A stretch of 64,000 nucleotides of DNA from Cupriavidus taiwanensis (GTDB lineage Bacteria > Pseudomonadota > Gammaproteobacteria > Burkholderiales > Burkholderiaceae): assembly GCF_900250075.1 (NCBI RefSeq), contig NZ_LT977070.1, positions 1,992,734 to 2,056,733 on the forward strand. The letters run 5' to 3'. Position 1 is the stretch's first letter, and each line of letters begins with the position of its first letter. The notes below the pieces were generated by a model. That model did not search any database and had not been told where the DNA came from. It saw only the letters and a list, made by a program, of their open reading frames with translations. The translations under genes were made by a program, and so were the position numbers. Positions 29,922-37,873 of this stretch are shown here, piece by piece.

Positions 29922-30279
29922 CCGATTTCTCCCGACACCCGCGGCTTGCGGCGGGTTGCCATTGCCGTCGTCGAGCGCGGCGCGCGGAGGCTTGGCCGGG
30001 CGCGGCTCGGGACGGGCGTTGTTATTTTTGTTGACTTTCCGCTGGCATCGCCAACACTTCGGTCTGTCCGTGAATCGCGCGGGATGGGCTGCGGAACGGG
30101 CCGCAGTAGTGATGCGGCCCGGTGCAGAAAATACGTCAAATCGATCAAAACGTAATTGATCAAATTTGATACCAGATATCAAATTTAATTAAATCGATGC
30201 TGGTGCCGCGCCGTTGGCAGGCAGGCGCCGCGTCTTTTGGGTGTTGTTTTGGGGTGTTGTTCAACCGGGGAGGCAGATC
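29922..30279. other. Divergent region between autotransporter and tail-collar genes
   Basis: 358 bases. The part from about 30120 is strongly AT-rich and holds repeated TCAAAT/ATCAAA words and a perfect dyad (30162-30186). Both divergent promoters probably lie here. An alternative N-terminus of the autotransporter would cover 29922-30182. Confidence 0.55.
30162..30186. promoter_or_regulatory. Perfect inverted repeat AAATTTGATA-N5-TATCAAATTT
   Basis: Ten-bp arms (30162-30171 and 30177-30186) around CCAGA, in an AT-rich island between two divergent genes. The geometry suits a dimeric regulator controlling one or both sides. Confidence 0.55.
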
Positions 30280-30828
30280 TTGGACCAGTATCTGGGGGAA
30301 ATCCGGCTGTGCGCGTTCGCGTTTGCGCCGAAGGGCTGGGCGCTGTGCGACGGCGCCTTGTTGTCCATCGCGCAGAACCAGGCGCTGTTCAGCCTGCTCG
30401 GCACGCAATACGGCGGCAACGGCACCACCAATTTCGCCTTGCCCGACCTGCGCGGCCGCACGCCGCTGCACCGCGATCCCGACGGCATCGCACAGGGCCG
30501 GATGGCCGGGGTCGAGGCAGTCACGCTGACGACCGCGCAGGTGCCAGCCCATACCCATCCGTTCAACGTCTCTTCCAGCCCGGCGACGGCGCTGAACGTC
30601 GGCGTGTCGCAAGACCGCGTGCTGGCGGCCAGCAACCTGTACAACCCCAGCGATCCGTCGATCTCCGGCCCCGGTGAGCTGCTGTACGGCACGCCCGACT
30701 CGCTCACGCCATGGCTGGACGAAGCCTGCGGCAGCACCGGCGGCGGGCAGCCGCACGACAACATGCAGCCGTCGCTGGTGCTGAACTACATCATTTCGCT
30801 GGCCGGCATCTACCCGAGCCGGGGTTGA
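30280..30828 (+). CDS. Tail-collar domain protein 1 (microcystin-dependent protein family)
   Basis: A 182-residue phage tail-collar family protein. The N-terminal collar domain reads QYLGEIRLCAFAFAPKGW, LCDGALLSIAQNQALFSLLG, TQYGGNGTTNFALPDLRGR; the C-terminus has the conserved QPHDNMQPSLVLNYIISLAG. The start is a TTG at 30280 with GGGGAGG 6 bases upstream, giving the same DQYLGEIR beginning as the third paralogue. No phage structural genes are near, so this is a domesticated or MdpB-type protein. First of three tandem copies. Confidence 0.85.
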   Translation: MDQYLGEIRLCAFAFAPKGWALCDGALLSIAQNQALFSLLGTQYGGNGTTNFALPDLRGRTPLHRDPDGIAQGRMAGVEAVTLTTAQVPAHTHPFNVSSSPATALNVGVSQDRVLAASNLYNPSDPSISGPGELLYGTPDSLTPWLDEACGSTGGGQPHDNMQPSLVLNYIISLAGIYPSRG

Positions 30829-30837
30829 GGAGACATC

Positions 30838-31374
30838 ATGGCGCAACCGTTCGTGGGTGAGATCCGCATGTTTGCCGGCAACTTTGCACCGGAGGGATGG
30901 CAATTCTGCGCTGGCCAGACGCTCAGCATTGCCCAGTACGAGATGCTGTTCTCGCTGCTGGGCACTATCTACGGCGGCGACGGCACCACCACCTTCAGGC
31001 TGCCGGACCTGCGTGGCAACCTGCCGCTGGGCCAGGGCGCGGGGCCGGGACTGAGCGAACGCACCATCGGCCAGGCCTTCGGCAGCCCGAACATAACGCT
31101 GCTGCCGGGCCAGATCCCCGGGCACACCCATCCGATCCAGGCAACCAACACCATGGCCTCGACGGTGACGCCGGGACCGGGCGTACTGCCCGGCACCACG
31201 CCGTCGCCCAACGCGTTCTACGACTCCGGCACCGCCAACCCGCCCGGCAAGAACGCCTTTGCAGCCGGCACGCTCGGCATGAGCGGCGGCACGCAGCCGC
31301 ACAGCAACCAGATGCCGACGCTGTCGCTGAACTACATCATCGCCACGGATGGCATCTATCCGTCGCAAAGCTGA
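30838..31374 (+). CDS. Tail-collar domain protein 2
   Basis: A 178-residue paralogue of the genes on both sides. Collar signature: FVGEIRMFAGNFAPEGWQFC, LSIAQYEMLFSLLG, IYGGDGTTTFRLPDLRGN; C-terminal QPHSNQMPTLSLNYIIATDG and GIYPSQS. It starts MAQPF, 9 bases after the first gene, with GAGGAG before the ATG, so the genes are co-transcribed. The central 60 residues are Pro/Gly/Thr-rich and variable among the three copies, as expected if they form the exposed part. Confidence 0.87.
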   Translation: MAQPFVGEIRMFAGNFAPEGWQFCAGQTLSIAQYEMLFSLLGTIYGGDGTTTFRLPDLRGNLPLGQGAGPGLSERTIGQAFGSPNITLLPGQIPGHTHPIQATNTMASTVTPGPGVLPGTTPSPNAFYDSGTANPPGKNAFAAGTLGMSGGTQPHSNQMPTLSLNYIIATDGIYPSQS

Positions 31375-31409
31375 GCCGGGCGCAAGCCAACCTGGACCAC
31401 GGAGGCCAT

Positions 31410-31931
31410 ATGTCAGACCAGTACCTGGGAGAAATCCGCATCTTCGGCTGCGCCTACCCGCCGGCCGGCTGGGCCGCGTGCGACGGCCAGCTGCTGGCGA
31501 TCCAGCAGAATACGGCGCTGTTCTCGCTGCTCGGCGCCCAGTACGGCGGCAACGGCACCACCAACTTCGCCCTGCCCGACCTGCGCGGCCGCGCGGTGAC
31601 CGGGCCGCTCGACAACCAGCCGGGCAATCCGCAGGGCGCGGCCACGGTCGCGCTCACCGCGGCGGAAATGCCCGCGCACAACCACGCGGTTTACGGCGAT
31701 ACCGCGCGCGCGGTGTCCACCGAGGCCAGCGCCAGGCTGCCCGCCCGCTTCATGCTGCCCAACAACCAGAGCTGCATCCCCGTCAACGCCTCGCCGGCCC
31801 CTGCCATGACCACGTTGTCGCCGCAGGCCGTGGGTGCGTCCGGCGCGAGCCAGCCGCACGAGAACATGCAGCCCTATACGGCGCTGATGTACTGCATCGC
31901 GCTGACCGGCGAGTATCCGCCACGTGAGTAG
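31410..31931 (+). CDS. Tail-collar domain protein 3
   Basis: A 173-residue third paralogue: SDQYLGEIRIFGCAYPPAGW, LLAIQQNTALFSLLG, QYGGNGTTNFALPDLRGR and C-terminal QPHENMQPYTALMYCIALTG. GGAGG precedes the ATG at 31410. It is closer to the first copy than to the second. The frame is open upstream to 30897 but that part is a shadow of gene 2. Confidence 0.87.
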   Translation: MSDQYLGEIRIFGCAYPPAGWAACDGQLLAIQQNTALFSLLGAQYGGNGTTNFALPDLRGRAVTGPLDNQPGNPQGAATVALTAAEMPAHNHAVYGDTARAVSTEASARLPARFMLPNNQSCIPVNASPAPAMTTLSPQAVGASGASQPHENMQPYTALMYCIALTGEYPPRE

Positions 31932-32395
31932 GCCAGCGATGCCCGCCGTGGACGTGCCAGCCATCGACGTGCCCGGCATCGCGCTGCGGTTCGGCACGGT
32001 TTCCGGACGGTGCAGGACAACGGCATCTATCGACGGATGGTCTGGGACGGTCCACGCTCCGTTGCCGACGGGCCCGCGCAGGCCTGAGTCAAACGCCGCT
32101 TGCTGCCAGCGGCCCTCATCCCCCACTGCCCGCCCTGCCCGCTCGCCCTAATCCCGATGAGTAATGGCGAGCGGCATGGCGCAATCCTATATTGCCCCAG
32201 CAGCATCCATGTCCGGCGCAACGCGCAACGCGCAACGCAAAGCGACATCGCTGCACGGAGCCCGGGCCAGAGCAACTACTCAGCCGCCAGCCGCGCTTCC
32301 GTTCCGCATCCCGATCCATAAGGCGGCACATTGTTGCGGGGGTGAATGCCGTTCCCGTTGCTTGATGACCGATTCGAGATCCGAGGGGTAACACC
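31932..32395. other. 464-base gap after the tail-collar operon
   Basis: A 75-codon frame (GTG 31924 to 32151) overlaps the stop of the third collar gene, but its composition is not convincing and no family is recognised. Three tandem GCGCAAC copies occur at 32216-32236. The ribosome site GAGGGG of the next gene is at about 32383. No terminator stem was seen. Confidence 0.4.
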
Positions 32396-33625
32396 ATGAA
32401 CGCTCCAACCGTCAGTGCATTCGATTTCTCATCGCCCGGCGCCGTGCAGTTCAATGCCGGCGCCCCAGCCATCATCCTGGGGGCAAGCACCGTGCACGTG
32501 CTGGCCTGGATCTACGTGGACAGCGCCGGACTGCCCGCCGACCAGAAAGTATTTTCGCTCAGCCAATCGCTGATCCTGGGCGTCGGCACCGGCGATGGCG
32601 ACGTGCCGATGCTCTATCCGGAGGTGTGGGACAACGCCGGCAACCGCTACACCTTCCAGGCCGGGCAGATCCCGACCGACCAGTGGAGCCTGGTGGAAAT
32701 GATCTGGACCCAGGGCCAGAGCCTGGTGGGACTGGTCAACGGGGTGCAGGTGCAATCGGTGCCGGTGTCAGGCAATCCGCTGCAGCCACCGGTGGCCGAC
32801 GGCACCAGCTATGTGGGCGCGTTCTGGGACAGCTACTCGTATCCGTTCTGCGGCATGGTGCAGTCGGTGCTGCTGACCAACGGCGCCGACCAGACCGCCA
32901 CCCAGGGCTTTGCGCTGCAGCCGTCGGGCGCGATCAGCAACTGGGGACCGAGCGCCCCGGTGTTCATCGGCGGCGCCCGCACCGTAACGCTCGACACGCC
33001 GCCGGCAACGCCCTATGGCGCGGCGGACCAACCGCCCGCGCCGACCTACGTCGGCGAGCAAATGCCGGGTACCGTCACTGCCAGCACGCCGTTCGCCATG
33101 CTGGTACCAGGCACCGACAGCAGCACCTACACCATCCTCGGCATCAGCCAGGTGTGGCAGCAGCTGGTGGAGCTGACCGGACAGCCCGGCCTGGACACCG
33201 GCTACGAGGTCGACGTGACCACCGGCGTCAGCATCACCGACAGCGAAACCCAAACCCTTGGCGTCAGCCTGGGGCTGGAGTCGGGTTTCGACATCGGCGT
33301 GTTCAGCGCCAAGGTCAACCTGACGCTGTCCTATTCGGTGTCGTTCACCGAGGAACTGTCGATCACCGAAGCCACCACCATCGCCAAGCGGTTCGACATC
33401 GACAAGCCCGACGTGACCACGACCGGAGTCTGGTGGCAAGCCGTGCCGACCCTCACCACGTTCCAGGTGGTCAACAACATGAACACGGTCGGCGCCAGCG
33501 TGCAGGACCCGCTGCCTGAGATCGCCGCCACGGTCTACCCGCCGCAAAGCCAGCGCACGCTGAAGACCGGGACCAGCCCGCTGGCCAGCCAGGCGAGCGC
33601 GGCGCGGCCGTCGCTCAGGTTGTAG
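32396..33625 (+). CDS. LamG-like protein with Ser/Thr-rich alternating beta segment
   Basis: A 409-residue protein with no export signal visible. Residues about 5-180 look like a LamG/concanavalin-type beta-sandwich (VHVLAWIYVDSA, QWSLVEMIWTQGQSLVGLVN, YPFCGMVQSVLLTNGA). Residues about 240-345 contain long alternating polar/hydrophobic strands (VDVTTGVSITDSETQTLGVS, then VNLTLSYSVSFTEELSITEA), a style found in aerolysin/ETX-MTX2 pore-formers; this relation is only a visual inference. GAGGGG precedes the ATG. It follows the collar genes in the same direction and converges with a LuxR regulator. The absence of a signal peptide is odd for a lectin-like protein. Confidence 0.6.
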   Translation: MNAPTVSAFDFSSPGAVQFNAGAPAIILGASTVHVLAWIYVDSAGLPADQKVFSLSQSLILGVGTGDGDVPMLYPEVWDNAGNRYTFQAGQIPTDQWSLVEMIWTQGQSLVGLVNGVQVQSVPVSGNPLQPPVADGTSYVGAFWDSYSYPFCGMVQSVLLTNGADQTATQGFALQPSGAISNWGPSAPVFIGGARTVTLDTPPATPYGAADQPPAPTYVGEQMPGTVTASTPFAMLVPGTDSSTYTILGISQVWQQLVELTGQPGLDTGYEVDVTTGVSITDSETQTLGVSLGLESGFDIGVFSAKVNLTLSYSVSFTEELSITEATTIAKRFDIDKPDVTTTGVWWQAVPTLTTFQVVNNMNTVGASVQDPLPEIAATVYPPQSQRTLKTGTSPLASQASAARPSLRL

Positions 33626-33655
33626 CGTTCCGGCCAGCCACCGCCAGCGCCACGC

Positions 33656-34507
33656 TCAGGCGCCCGTCCCTTGCGCGGGGGCGGCCGCCTGCAAGGTCCA
33701 CAGCGGCGGCCATTGCGAAAACGGCGGCACGGTGTGGGCGATCGCCACTACGCCGTGCCGCCCGCCCGCGCCGACCTTGTCGTAGATCACGCGCGCATGC
33801 ACCTTCACGGTATCGACGCTGACGCCGAGGATGGCCGCGATGTCCTCGTTCGACTTGCCTTGCGCCAGCCATCCGCACACCTCGAGCTGGCGCGGCGTCA
33901 GGGTCGGAAATGCCAGCCGCAGGCGTTCGGCCGGCCCCAGCCTGGCGACGGTGCGCTGCTGCGCCTGGCGATAGCAGCGCAGCAAGTGCGGGCGCAGCGC
34001 CTGCAGGCGGTCGCGGTCGCCGTCGCTGAACGGCGGGCTGCCGCTGACGCGAAGGCTCACCACGGTGACCACATAGCCTTCGTGCTCGAACACGATCGCC
34101 AGCAGCCGCCGCGCATTCGACGGCAGCAAGGCTTCCCGCGCCATCGGCAGCGCCATGAACTCGTCATCGCTGAAGAAATCCGATTCGCGCAAGGCGCGTT
34201 CGCCATAGAACGCGGGGTCGTACTGCCAGAACGGATGGGTGTGGCGGTGCCTGGCGAAGGCCTGCATGCCGCGCGCCCGCGCGGCGGGGTCGTCGTCCAT
34301 CGAGACCAGCGCGCGGAACTCCTGGCTGCGATGGTGGAATTCGGCATAGGCGACGACGTCGCCGTCGGTAAGCCTGGCCACGCTGGGGAACAGCACTTCC
34401 GGCAGCGCGCGCAGGTCGGATTCGTGCTCGTACAGGGAGATCACTTCATCCCTGAATGCCTGCAGCTTCTTGTCCTCTGACGTCAGGGCGGTCGGTGAGG
34501 GGCGCAT
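33656..34507 (-). CDS. LuxR-type transcriptional regulator
   Basis: A 283-residue regulator. The C-terminal HTH reads LTPRQLEVCGWLAQGKSNED, IAAILGVSVDTVKVHARVIY (about residues 205-255), the GerE/LuxR fold. The N-terminal 190 residues (RLTDGDVVAYAEFHHRSQEF, FFSDDEFMALPMAREALLPS) resemble the GAF-like input domain of stand-alone LuxR proteins from betaproteobacteria; no autoinducer-domain signature is evident. ATG 34507 is used; the upstream frame to 34750 runs through tandem repeats. It lies 30 bases from the LamG-like gene, convergent, and is the only regulator near the collar/autotransporter genes. Confidence 0.85.
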   Translation of the reverse strand: MRPSPTALTSEDKKLQAFRDEVISLYEHESDLRALPEVLFPSVARLTDGDVVAYAEFHHRSQEFRALVSMDDDPAARARGMQAFARHRHTHPFWQYDPAFYGERALRESDFFSDDEFMALPMAREALLPSNARRLLAIVFEHEGYVVTVVSLRVSGSPPFSDGDRDRLQALRPHLLRCYRQAQQRTVARLGPAERLRLAFPTLTPRQLEVCGWLAQGKSNEDIAAILGVSVDTVKVHARVIYDKVGAGGRHGVVAIAHTVPPFSQWPPLWTLQAAAPAQGTGA

Positions 34508-34532
34508 GCTTGCCTTTCGCCTGCGGCGGCAC

Positions 34533-34562
34533 AAGGGTAACGACAAGAAGGGTAACGACAAG
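34533..34562. repeat. Two tandem copies of AAGGGTAACGACAAG
   Basis: An exact head-to-tail duplication of 15 bp, 26 bases upstream of the LuxR start in the divergent region. It may be a regulator site or promoter duplication, or a simple slippage product. Confidence 0.7.
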
Positions 34563-34725
34563 AATGATGAAAATGCCAGACCGTCGGATTGTAGCGTGCC
34601 GCACGCGGAGGCGACATGCGGCGGCGCCACGCGAGTGCGCCGCAACCCGCCCGGCCTGTGGCGGCCACCCGGCGACTGCTCCGGTGCCGAAACTTTGCCC
34701 CCGGCCCCGCGTTCTAAATTTTCAT

Positions 34726-35439
34726 ATGCTGAGCAAATTGTCTGCCACATTGTCTGGGAAGCGGCACACCCTCCGGCACGCGCTCTGGTTCTGGCTGGCA
34801 GTCGGCACCGTGGCCGTGCTGGTGGTCGCGGTCGCGATGTCGCCCGCGTTCAAGCAACTGGTCGACCAGGCGGTTGGCTGGGCGCGCGAGATCATGGCAC
34901 AGCACCCCGTCGCGGGGGCGCTGGTGTTCTTCGTGTTCTCGGCCGTTTCGGCGATGCTGGCCTTTGCCTCGAGCGTGGTGCTGGTGCCGGTGGCGAGCGA
35001 GGTATGGGGCAAGCCGCTGACGGTGCTGCTGCTGTGGGGCGGCTGGCTGGTGGGCGCGTGCGCGGCCTTCGGCATCGGCCGCCTGGCCGGTCCGCTGCTC
35101 GCCCGTATCGGCTACGCGGACAAGCTGGAGCAATACCGGGGCTATGTGTCGAAGCGCATGAAGTTCTGGGCGGTGCTGCTGTTCTGCATCGCGGTGCCTT
35201 CGGAAATCCCCGGCTACCTGTTCGGCACCATGCGCTACCCCTTCCTGAAATTCCTCGCGGCCATGGCCCTCGCCGAAGCCGGCTATGCGTTCGGCATCGT
35301 CGTCGCGGGCGAAAGCCTTGCCATTGACCAGCCCCTGCACTTCCTTGTCGCCGTCGGTGTCCTCGCAGTGGTGGCGGTCGCGGCCGGCCTGGCGCTGCGA
35401 GCGCGCAGGCACCGCTCGCGCCGCTTGCACCAGCGCTGA
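34726..35439 (+). CDS. TVP38/TMEM64 (DedA-like, VTT domain) inner membrane protein
   Basis: A 237-residue membrane protein with about five or six hydrophobic segments. The VTT core is seen in FFVFSAVSAMLAFASSVVLV, WGGWLVGACAAFGIGRLAG, and CIAVPSEIPGYLFGTMRYPF with FLKFLAAMALAEAGYAF. Family members act in membrane homeostasis, some as lipid flippases or transporters; the role here is unknown. ATG 34726 begins a charged cytosolic N-terminus. The C-terminus ends in an Arg/His-rich tail. Monocistronic, divergent from the LuxR gene. Confidence 0.82.
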   Translation: MLSKLSATLSGKRHTLRHALWFWLAVGTVAVLVVAVAMSPAFKQLVDQAVGWAREIMAQHPVAGALVFFVFSAVSAMLAFASSVVLVPVASEVWGKPLTVLLLWGGWLVGACAAFGIGRLAGPLLARIGYADKLEQYRGYVSKRMKFWAVLLFCIAVPSEIPGYLFGTMRYPFLKFLAAMALAEAGYAFGIVVAGESLAIDQPLHFLVAVGVLAVVAVAAGLALRARRHRSRRLHQR

Positions 35440-35499
35440 CATGACTGGTATGCGGGGCGTTGGCGCCACCGCGGCCGCTTGGCCGCGCCCGGACCTCTC

Positions 35500-35596
35500 A
35501 CAGGTTTTGCCCGATAATCCACTAATACAGGTAATTGCCTGTTTTCACAAATAACAGGCCAAAGCTTGTAAATCCAAGAAACAGGCAATATCCTGT
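35500..35596. promoter_or_regulatory. Array of four ACAGG-N6-CCTGT operators upstream of hipB
   Basis: Sites at 35500 (ACAGG-N6-CCGAT, degenerate), 35527 (ACAGG-N6-CCTGT), 35554 (ACAGG-N6-CTTGT) and 35581 (ACAGG-N6-CCTGT), exactly 27 bp apart each. The last two overlap a candidate promoter. This is the pattern expected of HipB autorepression, although the half-site differs from the E. coli TATCC-N8-GGATA. Confidence 0.75.
35566..35594 (+). promoter_or_regulatory. Candidate hipBA promoter
   Basis: TTGTAA (35566-35571), a 17-base spacer, then TATCCT (35589-35594). Four of six bases match each consensus hexamer. It overlaps operators 3 and 4 and lies about 40 bases before the hipB ATG. Confidence 0.45.
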
Positions 35597-35632
35597 ATCT
35601 GTCCGGCCGCCGGCCGGCTTCGGGACCGCGCC

Positions 35633-35968
35633 ATGCACTACGCCATCAAGACCGTCAACCAGTTGCGTCCGATTCTGCAGGGCTTCCGCAAGTCGCGCGG
35701 CATGACCCAGGCCGTAATGGCAGAGCACCTCGGGGTCACGCAGCAGACGTATGCCGAACTGGAAGCCAACCCCGCCGCCGTCAGCGTCGAACGCCTGCTG
35801 CGGGTGCTGCGCGTGCTCGGCGTCGAACTCGTGCTGTCGCAGGCGGACGCCGGCGCCACCGCGCAGCCCGGACCAGTCCGAGCCCAGGCCAAGCCCAGGG
35901 CGCCGGCAAACAAGACCGAGCAGCCGCCCCGCCCCGCGACTGGCCGGCGCGCGCGCGAGGACTGGTGA
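35633..35968 (+). CDS. hipB: HipB-type XRE antitoxin/autoregulator
   Basis: A 111-residue protein with an N-terminal Cro/XRE helix-turn-helix (GFRKSRGMTQAVMAEHLGVT, QQTYAELEANPAAVSVERLL, residues about 17-60) and a disordered Pro/Lys/Arg-rich C-tail. In hipBA modules it binds HipA and its own operators. The four ACAGG sites just upstream and the HipA gene overlapping its stop support the call. Confidence 0.88.
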   Translation: MHYAIKTVNQLRPILQGFRKSRGMTQAVMAEHLGVTQQTYAELEANPAAVSVERLLRVLRVLGVELVLSQADAGATAQPGPVRAQAKPRAPANKTEQPPRPATGRRAREDW

Positions 35969-37317
35969 CCATGGCGCGCGCGCGGCAAGGCAACCGCCTC
36001 GACCTGTGGATGAACGGCATCCCGGTCGGCCATTGGGAAACCGGGGCCGGTGGTGACCGCCTGGTCTATCGCGAAGACTGGATCGCCGACCCGCAAGGAC
36101 GCCCGCTATCGCTGTCGCTGCCGTTCACACCGGGCAACCAGCCGCACCGCGGCCCCGCGGTGGCCAACTATTTCGACAACCTGCTGCCCGACAGCGATGT
36201 CATCCGGCGCCGCATCGCGGCGCGCTACCGGGCCGGCGGCACCGACGCCTTCGCGCTGCTGGACAAGGTGGGGCGCGACTGCGTCGGCGCCATCCAGATG
36301 CTGCCGCCCGGCGAAGCGCCCGAGGCACTGCAGACGGTCAGCGGCCGCGCGCTCACGGAAGACGAGATTGCGACGCTGCTGCACGAAACCACGTCGGCGC
36401 CCGTGCTCGGCCATCGCGAGCCCATCGACGACCTGCGGCTGTCGATCGCCGGCGCGCAGGAGAAGACCGCGCTGCTGCGCTGGCGCGGACAATGGCAGCT
36501 GCCCCAGGGCAGCACGCCGACCACGCACATCTTCAAGCTGCCACTCGGCCTGGTGGGCAATATGCGCGCCGACATGCGCACCTCGGTCGAAAACGAATGG
36601 CTGTGCGCGCAGATCGTCGCGGCCTATGGCCTGCCGGTGGCGCAGTGCGAAATCGCCCGCTTTGCCGGCACCAAGGCGCTGGTGGTCGAACGCTTCGACC
36701 GCAGGCCGTCGAGTCGCGGCACCTGGCTGCTGCGCCTGCCGCAGGAAGACATGTGCCAGGCCACCGGGACCTCGGCCTTGCAGAAATACGAGTCCGACGG
36801 CGGACCCGGCATCCGGCAGATTGCCGAAATCCTGTCCGGCTCGCGCGCTGCGGCCGCCGACCGCCGGCATTTCTTCATGGCGCAGGTGGTGTTCTGGCTG
36901 CTGGCCGCAACCGACGGCCATGCCAAGAACTTCAGCATCAGCCACCTGCCGGGCAGCCAGTATGAGGCGACGCCGCTGTACGACGTGCTGTCGGCGCACC
37001 CGGTGATCGGCCGCGGCCGCAACCAGCTGGCGCCGCAGAAGGCACGGCTGGCGATGGCGCTGCATGGCCGGAACACCCACTACGCCATCCATGAGATCCG
37101 CGCGCGCCACTGGTTTGCACAGGGACAGCGCATCGGCTTTTCTCCGGCCGAGGTGGAGGCCATCCTGGACCACGTGACCGGGCAGACCGCCCAGGTCATC
37201 GACACGGTCGCGTCGGCATTGCCGGCGGACTTTCCGCTGGATGTGGCCGACGCGATCTTCGACGGCATGCGCCGGCAAAACCGCAAGCTGGCGGCGCGGG
37301 CCGAGGCGGACCTGTGA
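35965..37317 (+). CDS. hipA: HipA-type serine/threonine kinase toxin
   Basis: A 450-residue HipA-family kinase. The N-terminal couple_hipA domain (LDLWMNGIPVGHWE...LPFTPGNQPHRGPAVANYFD) precedes the catalytic region with SIAGAQEKTALL (Gly-rich loop), HIFKLP (ATP Lys), and ATDGHAKNFSI with catalytic Asp near 317. E. coli HipA phosphorylates glutamyl-tRNA synthetase and causes persistence; the target here is not known. The GTG at 35965 overlaps the hipB stop (GTGA); an ATG two codons later is also possible. All catalytic residues I can recognise are intact. It lies next to the 3' end of a tRNA cluster on the opposite strand. Confidence 0.9.
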   Translation: MTMARARQGNRLDLWMNGIPVGHWETGAGGDRLVYREDWIADPQGRPLSLSLPFTPGNQPHRGPAVANYFDNLLPDSDVIRRRIAARYRAGGTDAFALLDKVGRDCVGAIQMLPPGEAPEALQTVSGRALTEDEIATLLHETTSAPVLGHREPIDDLRLSIAGAQEKTALLRWRGQWQLPQGSTPTTHIFKLPLGLVGNMRADMRTSVENEWLCAQIVAAYGLPVAQCEIARFAGTKALVVERFDRRPSSRGTWLLRLPQEDMCQATGTSALQKYESDGGPGIRQIAEILSGSRAAAADRRHFFMAQVVFWLLAATDGHAKNFSISHLPGSQYEATPLYDVLSAHPVIGRGRNQLAPQKARLAMALHGRNTHYAIHEIRARHWFAQGQRIGFSPAEVEAILDHVTGQTAQVIDTVASALPADFPLDVADAIFDGMRRQNRKLAARAEADL

Positions 37318-37365
37318 GCGCGGGCGGACGCCAGCGCAGGCATCGGGAACGAAACCGGAAGGAAG

Positions 37366-37440
<75 letters not shown>

Positions 37441-37473
37441 GGGTGTTCCGGCGTGGGACCGCGCGGAATCATC

Positions 37474-37549
37474 TGGAGCGGGAGACGAGTCTCGAACTCG
37501 CGACCTCAACCTTGGCAAGGTTGCGCTCTACCAACTGAGCTACTCCCGC
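37474..37549 (-). tRNA. tRNA-Gly (anticodon GCC)
   Basis: Minus strand: acceptor GCGGGAG/CTCCCGC, D-arm AGCTCAGTTGGTAGAGC, anticodon loop TTGCCAA (GCC), T-arm GTTCGAGAC, and encoded CCA. It lies 33 bases upstream of tRNA-Thr. Confidence 0.95.
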
Positions 37550-37555
37550 GTACTT

Positions 37556-37631
37556 TGGCTCCCCGACCTGGGCTCGAACCAGGGACCTGCGGATTAACAG
37601 TCCGTCGCTCTACCGACTGAGCTATCGGGGA
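37556..37631 (-). tRNA. tRNA-Asn (anticodon GTT)
   Basis: Minus strand: acceptor TCCCCGA/TCGGGGA, D-arm AGCTCAGTCGGTAGAGC, anticodon loop CTGTTAA (GTT), T-arm GTTCGAGCC, encoded CCA. First gene of the three-tRNA transcript. Confidence 0.95.
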
Positions 37632-37873
37632 ACATATCGCGTTTTCGGCGAAGCGCGAATTCTACAACATCATCGCGCCGAATTGAAAGCCCCGTTTTGA
37701 AAGCTGTTGCACCGTTGCCTTTGGACTCGCGCCAGCGGTCACGCCGCGCCGCGCAAGCCACCGTATCGCCGTGTATCCGGACCGGGAAGGTCCTGTACCG
37801 CGATACCAAAAGACGATGCCCCACGGGCGCTATCCAGCGGCGAGACAAAGGGCCCGGCCGCTGCCGGGCAGTG

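Noticed and set aside
30280..31931. Prophage remnant
   Set aside because: Only tail-collar genes are present; no capsid, portal, terminase, integrase or lysis gene is seen within the window.
31924..32151. A 75-codon gene overlapping the third tail-collar stop
   Set aside because: GTG start in stop-overlap position is tempting, but the product is unlike any family and composition is not convincing.
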